Positions 1 to 5,375 of a DNA stretch of 11,471 nucleotides are shown one piece after another (the stretch's first letter is position 1; each line of letters opens with the position of its first letter). Source of the stretch: Actinomycetota bacterium (GTDB lineage: Bacteria; Actinomycetota; Thermoleophilia; UBA2241); the NCBI GenBank assembly GCA_003132645.1, contig PKYM01000270.1:11521-22991 (forward strand), in the 5' to 3' direction. The notes below the pieces were generated by a model, which saw nothing but the letters and a program-made list of their open reading frames with translations, was not told the origin of the DNA and did not search any database. The position numbers and the translations under genes were made by a program.

Positions 1-743
1 TTGCCGGTCTTGGAATCGAACGAGAAACGCCACGGATTGCGCAGGCCGTAGGCGTAGAGCTGCTTGTGGAAGGTAGTGACGTTCAGCCTCCAGATCTTGG
101 CGTAGGGGACCTTCGTGTTCTGGCCGTAGCGGTTGGGGTCGCCTTCGCTGCCGCCGTCGCCCACGCCGATGTAGAGCAGGCCATTGGGCCCGAAGGCGAG
201 TTGTCCGCCGTTGTGGTTGCTGTGAGCGTGGTGGGCGACCTTGAACAGGATCTTGGCCGATGAAGGATCAGCCACGTTGCGGTTGTTGGAGCTCACCCGG
301 TAGCGGACTACCCTGATGTCGCCCGTCCGATTTGTGTAGTAGACGTAGAAATGTCCGTTCTTGGGGTAGTGGGGGTCGAACGCCAGCGACAGGAGGCCCT
401 GTTCGCTGCCCCCCGACACACGGCCCGCGACGTTCAGGAACGGCTTGGCCAGCAGCGAGCCGTTTGAGATCACGCGGATCTTGCCGACCTTGTCGACCAC
501 GAACAGGCGATGAGTGTCGCCGGGCGGCGCGGTCACACCGAGCGGCGACGTAAGACCCGATGTGACGAGCTTCAGTTTGACTGCCGGCACGGGGACGGCC
601 TTGGAGGAAGCGGCGGAGGTCGGCGATGGGTTCTGGGCAGTCGCCTGACTGCCGCTGCCGGCCGACACCAGCACAAATGCCGCCAGCGCGCCTCCGGCTG
701 CGATGCTGATCACGGGCCACATGAGCACTCTGCGCAGGTTCAT
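1..743 (-). CDS. PQQ-dependent glucose/sorbosone dehydrogenase family protein, 3' end outside the window
   Basis: The visible 247 codons encode the N-terminal half of a soluble PQQ sugar dehydrogenase-type beta-propeller (GSDH / HHIP-like family), which oxidises sugars or related alcohols outside the membrane. Residues 1-35 form an export signal or membrane anchor: Arg residues at 4-5, a hydrophobic stretch at about 8-28, then a Ser/Pro/Ala-rich linker to about 55. Family motifs follow: EQGLLSLAFDPHY near 114-126, the HNGG motif at 177-180 with the likely catalytic His177, GLLYIGVGDGG near 188-198, and YGLRNPWRFSFD at 232-243. The start is the ATG at 743-741, preceded by a GAGG core about 6 nt upstream. 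The stretch between the KIWRLN strand (about 216-221) and YGLRNP is only about ten residues, shorter than I recall for this family. The exact substrate cannot be told. Confidence 0.88.
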   Translation of the reverse strand, partial: MNLRRVLMWPVISIAAGGALAAFVLVSAGSGSQATAQNPSPTSAASSKAVPVPAVKLKLVTSGLTSPLGVTAPPGDTHRLFVVDKVGKIRVISNGSLLAKPFLNVAGRVSGGSEQGLLSLAFDPHYPKNGHFYVYYTNRTGDIRVVRYRVSSNNRNVADPSSAKILFKVAHHAHSNHNGGQLAFGPNGLLYIGVGDGGSEGDPNRYGQNTKVPYAKIWRLNVTTFHKQLYAYGLRNPWRFSFDSKTG

Positions 744-1228
744 CGGCCACCTCGGATTGTCTGCAGGATGGTCGCAAGGTGCCCCGGAAGCAGCCGGTGT
801 AAGCCTCCGCGCTCATCGTAGTCGAGTCCCGCCGCGCCTGTTACCTCGTCGCGGCGGAGCCCTGTCGCGCCTCTTTGCTGGCCCCAACCAAACCGCTGCT
901 GCCTCCTCGCGGGGACGGATGGCCTTTCGGCTACCTTGAACAATTGGCCAAGATCTTGGCCAATTGTTCAAGGTAGCGGCAGACGGACCCCGGCTGTCTG
1001 GGGCTCGCGACGAGAGTCGCCGGTTGGCGAAAGCGACCGCCGAAAGTTGACGACGGCGACGGTCGCAGGGTTGATCATGGCGACGAACGATGGCCGACGA
1101 AGGCGGCCCACGACGAGCGCCCGGTGGGCGATTGCCGTCGATCTAGTCGATTCAGTCGAGGCCCGTTGAGGAACGCAAGACGCGGCCAGTGCCGCGCGGC
1201 GCGCGAGACCCACCGGGCGGGCGGAAAG
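744..1228. other. 485-bp non-coding gap between the dehydrogenase and the aminotransferase
   Basis: I see no credible gene here. The short open frames have no RBS and no recognisable protein. The gap lies downstream of the rpsF-dnaB-aminotransferase operon and upstream of the minus-strand dehydrogenase, so it should hold the operon's terminator and the dehydrogenase promoter. The only strong structure is the perfect palindrome at 930-977. A weak minus-strand -10 candidate (TACGAT or TTACAC, around 797-822) lacks a convincing -35. No U-tract terminator was found. Confidence 0.6.
930..977. repeat. Perfect 48-bp palindrome without spacer
   Basis: The 24-nt left arm (930-953) is followed immediately by its exact reverse complement (954-977), centred on AGATCT. 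Each arm begins GCTACCTTGAA and contains CAATTGGCCAA, so smaller palindromes (CAATTG, TTGGCCAA) are nested inside. The symmetry ends sharply at 929/978. The arms are about 46% GC, clearly below the flanks. As RNA it would form a roughly 22-bp hairpin with a minimal loop. There is no U-tract on either strand. It could be a bidirectional I-shaped terminator, a multi-site operator, or a fold-back artefact; the sequence alone does not decide. Confidence 0.9.
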
Positions 1229-2116
1229 CTAGAGGTAGGTCGCCCGGAACGCGGCTGCGGCGGCTTGTTCGGCTTCGCCGACAAGCCGCCGCAGCCGCGT
1301 CAGCATGGCTTCGTCGACGTGCAGCCGATGATCGTCGACCGAGGCGACCGCCACGATGCCGCGCACGCTGCTGGTAAGAAACATCGAGTCGTCCGGGCGC
1401 AGGTCGGCCACGCGGCTGTAGGCTTCGAGTACTGGGATGCCACCAGCGCCGGCCGCGCGTTCGAGGACGGCCCGCAGAACGCCCGGCAGGATGGCGCCCT
1501 CGGCGGGCGTCGTGACCAGGGCGCCGCCGCGGGCAAGAAAGATGTTGGAGGTGGCGCCTTCGAACATGCGGCCTTCGTCGTCGACGAAGATGGCGTCGTC
1601 GGCGCCGGCGGCGGCGGCGGCGCGCAGGGCCAGGTGGGACTGCATGAACGTCATCGCCTTGAGAGCGCCGCTGACGCGGATGCCACGATGCGTGATCACG
1701 CGCAGCGGCTGCACGGACGACTCGCGCACGTCGTGGCGGATAAGGACTGACGGTCCGCCCCAGGCCGCTCCCCCCGTGACCAGCACGCGGCAGCCGCCGT
1801 CGGAGATGCCGCCGGCGGCGGCGAGCGCGACGATCCAGCGGGCGATGGTCGCTCGGTCCCACGGCACGGCGATCTCGAGGACGTCGAGACCGGCGCTCAG
1901 GCGGTCCATGTGCTCGCCGAAGAGCACCGGCACGCCGCCGGTCAGTTTGAGCGTCTCGTAGAGTCCGATGCCATGGGTGACGGCGCGGTCGAGCGCCGGC
2001 ACGTATGCCTCGCGCTCGGCCATGAGCTCTCCGTTGAGGCTGACCAGCATCGCGGCGGATCGCTCTGGGACGCCCGCCCCGCTGTCGGGCGTCGGACTGT
2101 CGTCGTCAGAAGTCAT
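1229..2116 (-). CDS. Class IV PLP-dependent aminotransferase (aminodeoxychorismate lyase / BCAT-like)
   Basis: This 295-aa protein has the fold-type IV PLP pattern. LNGELM at 27-32 and the LDRAVTHGIGLYETLKL segment near 42-58 match the N-terminal domain. Lys153 (in ALKAMTFM) is the expected Schiff-base lysine. The later block DDEGRMFEGATSNIFL near 179-194 carries the conserved Glu186 and Ser-Asn, and AILPGVLRAVLE near 208-219 is the usual phosphate-binding turn. Family members include PabC (4-amino-4-deoxychorismate lyase, folate synthesis), branched-chain aminotransferase and D-amino acid transaminase; PabC-like is my first guess but the substrate is not proven. The ATG at 2116 overlaps the dnaB stop by 11 nt, pointing to translational coupling. 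The first 22 residues are Asp/Pro-rich and non-conserved; an ATG at 2050 would remove them but has no SD. Confidence 0.85.
   Translation of the reverse strand: MTSDDDSPTPDSGAGVPERSAAMLVSLNGELMAEREAYVPALDRAVTHGIGLYETLKLTGGVPVLFGEHMDRLSAGLDVLEIAVPWDRATIARWIVALAAAGGISDGGCRVLVTGGAAWGGPSVLIRHDVRESSVQPLRVITHRGIRVSGALKAMTFMQSHLALRAAAAAGADDAIFVDDEGRMFEGATSNIFLARGGALVTTPAEGAILPGVLRAVLERAAGAGGIPVLEAYSRVADLRPDDSMFLTSSVRGIVAVASVDDHRLHVDEAMLTRLRRLVGEAEQAAAAAFRATYL
1249..1300 (-). repeat. 24-bp stem-loop inside the 3' end of the aminotransferase gene
   Basis: Positions 1249-1268 pair perfectly with 1281-1300. After one bulged T (1269), 1270-1273 pair with 1277-1280, leaving a 3-nt loop (TTC). The hairpin lies in codons about 272-289, which encode the Arg/Leu then Ala-rich C-terminus, and ends 18 nt before the stop codon. 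Part of the symmetry may be a by-product of Ala and Arg codon choice. A 24-bp stem is nevertheless very stable and may block 3' exonucleases or pause polymerase. No U-tract follows, so it is not a classical terminator. Confidence 0.7.
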
Positions 2117-3464
2117 AGCGGCTCTTCTCGTCGGCCTTGAGCGTGCGGAACTTCGTGTAGTCGCGCACAAAGCCGAGGCGCGCTATGTTCGTGGGCCCGT
2201 TGCGGTGCTTGGCGATGTCGACGACCACGACGCCTTTGGCGTTCTCGTCGCGAGGCTCGTAGATGAAGATCACGAGGTCGGCGTCTTGTTCGATCGCGCC
2301 CGACTCGCGCAGGTCGGAGAGCTGGGGCTTCTTTTCGGCGCGCGTCTCGACTTCGCGGTTGAGCTGGGAGACAGCGAGCACCGGCACGTTGAGCTCGCGG
2401 GCGAGTTGCTTGAGCGAGCGCGAGATGTTGGCGACCTCCTGCTGGCGGTTGTCGGCCCGCCGGTCGCCCATCATGAGCTGCAGATAGTCGATGATGACGA
2501 GACCCAACTTGGGCTCGACTCGGCTCGCCAGGCGACGCGCCTTGGCGCGCAGCTCGAAGACGTTGATGCCGGCCGTGTCGTCGACGTAGATGGGCGCCTT
2601 TTCGAGCTCGCCGGCCACGGTGACCAGCTTGTAGTAGTCGTCGTTGGGCAGCGTCTGGCCGGAGCGCAGCCGGTGTGAGGCCACCCGGGCAGCCGAGCAG
2701 AGCATGCGCTCGCTGATCTCCTGCTTGCTCATCTCGAGGCTGAAGATGGCCACCGAAGCCTTGCCGGTGAGGCCGACGTTGTGGGCGATGTTGAGCGCCA
2801 GGGAGGTCTTGCCGACGCCGGGGCGCGCGGCCAGTACGATGAGGTTGGACGGCTGGAAGCCGCCGGTGGTCTTGTCGATGTCGGCAAAGCCCGAAGGTAT
2901 GCCGCTCAACTGCAGGCCCTCGCGGATCAGGTCGATGCGCTCGAAGGTGCTCTTGATCAGGTCGCCCATGGCGTCGAAGTCGGCCGAGGTGCGATGCTGG
3001 GAGATGGCGAAGACCTTCTGCTCGCAGGTGTCGAGCAGGACGCGGGCTTCGTCGGGGTGCTCGTAGCCGAGCTCGGCGATCTCGTTGCCGACGTTGATCA
3101 GCTGGCGCAGGACGCTGGTCTCACGGACGATGTCGGCGTACTGGCGCACGTTGGCCGCGGCCGGCACGATGTCGACCAGGGTATGCACGAAGTCCTTGCC
3201 CCCGACGTGCTCGAGCTCGCCGCAATGTTCGAGTTCCGCGCTCAGGGTGATGGTGTCGACCTCTTTGCCGACCGCGTACATTTCGCGGATCACCCTGAAG
3301 ATGACGCGGTGGGTAGTGCGGTAGAAGTCTTCTTCGACGAGCAGCTCGGTGGCGATGGGGATCGCGTTGGGGCTCACGACCATGGCACCGAGGAGCGATT
3401 CCTCGGCGTCGAGGTCGTGCGGTTGCATGTGGCTACTGTCGGTCTGGACGCTGCTGGTAGCCAC
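2106..3464 (-). CDS. dnaB: Replicative DNA helicase DnaB
   Basis: The replicative 5'-3' hexameric helicase, 452 aa from the chosen start. The N-terminal DnaG-interaction domain begins with MQPHDLDAEESLLGAMV (about residues 13-29). The RecA-like motor has Walker A ARPGVGKT at 213-220, Walker B VIIDYLQLM near 323-331, the SQLNR motif at 376-380, LRESGAIEQDAD at 385-396 and the arginine-finger region KHRNGPT near 419-425. The length is normal and no intein interrupts the P-loop or other motifs. GTG at 3464 is chosen because GAGAGGGG lies 7 nt upstream. GTG at 3506 would extend the protein into the spacer repeats, and ATG at 3428 has no SD. It follows rplI and overlaps the downstream aminotransferase, so it belongs to the rpsF operon. 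Confidence 0.97.
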   Translation of the reverse strand: MATSSVQTDSSHMQPHDLDAEESLLGAMVVSPNAIPIATELLVEEDFYRTTHRVIFRVIREMYAVGKEVDTITLSAELEHCGELEHVGGKDFVHTLVDIVPAAANVRQYADIVRETSVLRQLINVGNEIAELGYEHPDEARVLLDTCEQKVFAISQHRTSADFDAMGDLIKSTFERIDLIREGLQLSGIPSGFADIDKTTGGFQPSNLIVLAARPGVGKTSLALNIAHNVGLTGKASVAIFSLEMSKQEISERMLCSAARVASHRLRSGQTLPNDDYYKLVTVAGELEKAPIYVDDTAGINVFELRAKARRLASRVEPKLGLVIIDYLQLMMGDRRADNRQQEVANISRSLKQLARELNVPVLAVSQLNREVETRAEKKPQLSDLRESGAIEQDADLVIFIYEPRDENAKGVVVVDIAKHRNGPTNIARLGFVRDYTKFRTLKADEKSRYDF

Positions 3465-3471
3465 GATGCTG

Positions 3472-3478
3472 CCCCTCT
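3472..3478 (-). promoter_or_regulatory. Shine-Dalgarno that decides the dnaB start
   Basis: On the minus strand AGAGGGG ends 7 nt before GTG 3464-3462. No comparable site precedes the longer GTG (3506) or the internal ATG (3428). Confidence 0.7.
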
Positions 3479-3480
3479 CT

Positions 3481-3501
3481 GCGGCGCCCGCCGGGCGCCG
3501 C
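3481..3501 (-). repeat. 9-bp GC hairpin before the dnaB RBS
   Basis: GCGGCGCCC (3481-3489) and GGGCGCCGC (3493-3501) are exact reverse complements around a 3-nt loop. In the operon transcript this hairpin sits directly before the dnaB SD (3472-3478) and after the spacer repeats. It may be an RNA-processing or attenuation element separating ribosomal-protein from dnaB expression. It has no U-tract. Confidence 0.55.
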
Positions 3502-3594
3502 GTCACTCGGCGACGACGGATCGGCGCTCCGAGCGGCGACGGATCGCCGCGTCACGCAAACGCCGACGAATCGCCGCGTCACTCAGCGACGACG
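3496..3594. repeat. Degenerate direct repeats in the rplI-dnaB spacer
   Basis: CGCCGCGTCAC (plus strand) occurs at 3496-3506, 3545-3555 and 3572-3582. The first and last copies extend to 23 nt with a single mismatch (3496-3518 against 3572-3594). The last copy covers the rplI 3' end including its stop codon, so the first copy looks like a duplicated rplI tail, which would again read V-V-A-E-stop on the minus strand. The spacer seems to have grown by repeat copying. Confidence 0.75.
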
Positions 3595-4025
3595 ATGACC
3601 TTTACCGACGCCTCGACGCCTTCGAAGACGTCGATGTCGACCATGAACGTGCCCAGGCTCTTGATGGGTTCTTCGAGACGGATCTTGCGCTTGTCGACGC
3701 GCACCCGGCGGGCGCTCCAGATGGCGTCGGCGACGTCGGCTCCGGTGATGGAACCATAGAGCCGCTCGCCCTCGCCGGCGCGGGCGCCGATGGTGACGAC
3801 CGTCTTGTTGAGCGTGGCCGCCACGTCGACGGCCTGCTCGGCCGTGCGCGCTTCGCGGGCCTTGCGCTCGTTCATGAGCCGCCGGACCTCATCGATCCTG
3901 GCGGCGTTCGCCACTTCGGCGAGGCGCTTGGGCAGCAGGTAGTTGCGGGCGTAACCGCGGGCCACGTTGGCCACGTCGCCTTTTTCGCCCAAACCTTCGA
4001 CGTCTTCTAACAGGATGATCTCCAC
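3579..4025 (-). CDS. rplI: 50S ribosomal protein bL9
   Basis: The 148-aa product has the normal bL9 length and form. The N-terminal 23S rRNA-binding domain starts MEIILLEDVEGLGEKGD and continues VARGYARNYLLPKRLA (about 22-37). It is followed by the long connecting helix (about 41-75) and the C-terminal domain with GERLYGSIT near 86-94. bL9 binds near the base of the L1 stalk and helps suppress frameshifting. The start is GTG at 4025, with AGGAGG 5 nt upstream. The rpsR stop codon TAG forms part of this TAGGAGG motif, so the two genes are probably coupled. The gene end is the source of the spacer repeats at 3496-3594. Confidence 0.97.
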   Translation of the reverse strand: MEIILLEDVEGLGEKGDVANVARGYARNYLLPKRLAEVANAARIDEVRRLMNERKAREARTAEQAVDVAATLNKTVVTIGARAGEGERLYGSITGADVADAIWSARRVRVDKRKIRLEEPIKSLGTFMVDIDVFEGVEASVKVIVVAE

Positions 4026-4034
4026 GACGGCCTC

Positions 4035-4301
4035 CTAGCGGACCACGTAGGGCAGCAGAGCCATCTCGCGGGCGCGCTTGACGGCCACGGTGACCTGACG
4101 CTGGTGTCGGCGGCAGGCGCCGGTGATGTGACGGGAACGGATCTCGCCCTTCTCGGAGACGAACCGAGTGAGGATCGAGTCGACCTTGTAGTCGACGTCC
4201 TCGATCTCTTCTTTGCAGTAGTAGCAGTAGCGTCGGCGAGCCCGGCCGAGGGCTTGCGCCTTGGGATGGTTCTCGCGACGCTTGGCCTGTGGTGCTGGCA
4301 T
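4035..4301 (-). CDS. rpsR: 30S ribosomal protein bS18, zinc-binding (C+) form
   Basis: The 88-aa bS18 pairs with bS6 on the platform of the small subunit. The core YKVDSILTRFVSEKGEI and RHITGACRRHQRQ is typical. It keeps a full metal-ligand set: Cys26 and Cys29 (CYYC), then Cys63 and His66 (CRRH), so it should bind Zn. Many bacteria carry a zinc-free paralogue for starvation; none is seen here. ATG at 4301 is preferred because AGAAAGG lies 5 nt upstream. The frame stays open to 4361, with another ATG at 4316 that has a poor SD. It sits 79 nt after ssb and 9 nt before rplI. Confidence 0.95.
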   Translation of the reverse strand: MPAPQAKRRENHPKAQALGRARRRYCYYCKEEIEDVDYKVDSILTRFVSEKGEIRSRHITGACRRHQRQVTVAVKRAREMALLPYVVR

Positions 4302-4380
4302 ATCGGCCTTTCTCATGTTCGTCTCAGTCGGGCGGGCGATGAGCCGCGCCGCGAGGCGCACTCACCGCTCGACCGGGTCT

Positions 4381-4830
4381 TTAGAACGGAATGTCGTCGT
4401 CGCCGACGTCGCCTTCGGCGAAGTCGGGGGCGGCGGTGAACGGGGCGCCACCGGCGTTGCCGCTCTCGCGCTGGCCTCCGCTCTGGCCCCCGCCTTCGCG
4501 CGGACCGATGAACTGGATGTTGTCGGCGACCACCGAGACGGCCGAGCGCTTTTGGCCTTCCTGGGTCTCCCACTCGCGCCAGCGCAGCTTGCCTTCGACC
4601 GCGACCTGACGGCCTTTGGCGAGGTACTTGACGCAGAGCTCACCTTGGGCGCCGAACACGTCGACGTCGAAGTAGTTCGGGCGGTCGACCCATTGGCCTG
4701 AGCTCTGGTCTTTGACCTGGTCGTTGACCGCGAGCCGCAGGGTGCACACGGTGGTGGCGCCCGCCTGGCGGGACTCGGGGTCGCGAGTGAGGTTGCCGAC
4801 CAGGACAACGCGGTTGATGGATCTGGCCAT
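4381..4830 (-). CDS. ssb: Single-stranded DNA-binding protein
   Basis: This 149-aa SSB protects ssDNA and recruits replication and repair proteins. Residues 1 to about 110 form the OB fold, with INRVVLVGNLTRDPE at 5-19, the NYFDVDVFG strand and GKLRWREWETQEGQKR. A Gly/Gln-rich linker follows, then the acidic partner-binding tip ending DDDIPF. The linker is short, giving a compact SSB. ATG at 4830 has AAAGGAG 5 nt upstream, a strong site. Its position between rpsF and rpsR is the ancestral arrangement. Confidence 0.97.
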   Translation of the reverse strand: MARSINRVVLVGNLTRDPESRQAGATTVCTLRLAVNDQVKDQSSGQWVDRPNYFDVDVFGAQGELCVKYLAKGRQVAVEGKLRWREWETQEGQKRSAVSVVADNIQFIGPREGGGQSGGQRESGNAGGAPFTAAPDFAEGDVGDDDIPF

Positions 4831-4852
4831 GTCTGCTCCTTTGCGGTTGGCG

Positions 4853-5149
4853 CTAGTCTTTGAGCCGCACCGTCTGGAAGCGCATGACGCCGTCGGTGAT
4901 ACGCAGCACGCGCTCGACTTCGGTCAACGTGGCCGGCTCGGCGGTGAACGTGACGACGCTGTAGAGGCCTTCGCTCTGCCCGGTGATCTCGTAGGCCAGC
5001 TTGCGCTTGCCCCAGTCGTCGACCGAGGCGACCTTGCCCTTGCTTTCTTCGACGGTCTTGGACAGACGATCGAGGATCTCGGACTGCCGGCCTTCTTCTG
5101 CGCCGGGGTCGAGCATGAGCATCAACTCATACTTGTTCGTGGTACTCAC
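4853..5149 (-). CDS. rpsF: 30S ribosomal protein bS6
   Basis: The 98-aa reading gives a standard bS6, the partner of bS18 in the 30S platform: KYELMLMLDP near 6-15, the long helix with ILDRLSKTVEESKGKV, WGKRKLAYEI near 46-55 and the RVLRITDGVMRF strand. It is the first gene of the operon. The start is uncertain. The annotated GTG (5149-5147) lies inside the SD AGGAGGTGA (5154-5146), which is sterically unlikely. Codon 4, ACG at 5140-5138, sits 5 nt after that SD, and the protein from there (NKYELM after the initiator) matches the usual bS6 N-terminus. Either ACG is used, or the base differs from an ancestral ATG, or GTG is used inefficiently. Confidence 0.96.
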   Translation of the reverse strand: MSTTNKYELMLMLDPGAEEGRQSEILDRLSKTVEESKGKVASVDDWGKRKLAYEITGQSEGLYSVVTFTAEPATLTEVERVLRITDGVMRFQTVRLKD

Positions 5150-5154
5150 CTCCT
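5146..5154 (-). promoter_or_regulatory. Full-length Shine-Dalgarno of rpsF, overlapping the only canonical start
   Basis: On the minus strand the motif reads AGGAGGTGA, a nine-base match to the 16S anti-SD. The GTG usually chosen as the start lies within it. The codon at normal distance (5 nt) is ACG at 5140-5138. Confidence 0.85.
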
Positions 5155-5163
5155 GTGGTCTCA

Positions 5164-5210
5164 GGCGGCCCCAGCCTTACTGCTGGAGCAGGGGTGAAAA
5201 ACGCCGCCCC
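5164..5210 (-). promoter_or_regulatory. Foldable 5' leader of the rpsF operon, possible autoregulatory element
   Basis: On the minus strand GGCGGC (5208-5203) can close with GCCGCC (5169-5164) around an inner hairpin CCAGC/GCTGG (5186-5182 with 5175-5171). Competing pairings exist: GGGG (5210-5207) or GGGG (5172-5169) with CCCC (5194-5191). rpsF leaders in other bacteria are known to bind the bS6:bS18 complex. I cannot confirm the conserved motif, so the function is an inference. Confidence 0.35.
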
Positions 5211-5230
5211 GTCGGTGGCGCAACCTCGGC

Positions 5231-5258
5231 ATGATACCAGACGCGGCCTTGGCCTCAA
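5231..5258 (-). promoter_or_regulatory. Sigma-70-type promoter of the rpsF-ssb-rpsR-rplI-dnaB operon
   Basis: On the minus strand there is TTGAGG (-35, 5258-5253), a 16-bp spacer and TATCAT (-10, 5236-5231). The -10 is preceded by TGG, giving the extended TGn motif. Transcription would start near 5224, about 75 nt before rpsF. This is the best promoter match in the window and is correctly placed for a strong ribosomal-protein operon. Confidence 0.6.
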
Positions 5259-5332
5259 ACTAACCAGCGTGCGGCATTGGCTATGGACGATAGTAGGCCG
5301 CAAGGCGGACGGATAGGAGCGTTGAGGCCGCG

Positions 5333-5366
5333 CGGGGTGACGGTGCCGCGGCGGCTCGGGGTGACG
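5333..5366. repeat. Two-copy short direct repeat after the ATPase gene
   Basis: CGGGGTGACG occurs at 5333-5342 and 5357-5366, 24 bp apart, with imperfect similarity between. It lies between the ATPase stop codon (5376) and the rpsF promoter. Confidence 0.5.
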
Positions 5367-5375
5367 TTGGCGCCG

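Noticed and set aside
268..816. Minus-strand open frame of 182 codons at the left end
   Set aside because: It is out of frame with the PQQ dehydrogenase that reads through the same DNA with clear motifs. The product is Arg-rich and unrecognisable.
930..977. Insertion-sequence or transposon ends
   Set aside because: The arms touch each other without cargo, no target-site duplication is visible at 929/978, and no transposase is in the window.
1047..1075. Plus-strand promoter with TTGACG
   Set aside because: The downstream hexamer (GTTGAT) is poor and no plus-strand gene follows.
1124..1750. Plus-strand open frame of 208 codons
   Set aside because: Shadow of the aminotransferase gene and gap sequence; no RBS and low-complexity Gly/Ala/Arg composition.
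2106..3464. Intein in DnaB
   Set aside because: DnaB is a common intein host, but the P-loop, Walker B and later motifs are contiguous and the length is normal.
2781..4010. Long plus-strand open frame (about 409 codons) across dnaB and rplI
   Set aside because: It is antisense to two well-recognised genes, has no RBS or domain, and arises because high-GC codon bias leaves few stops on the opposite strand.
5202..5220. Rho-independent terminator (GC stem followed by five T on the minus strand) in the rpsF leader
   Set aside because: The stem CGCC/GGCG has a mismatch and only six pairs. It would terminate an essential operon unless regulated. Kept only as part of the leader-folding idea.
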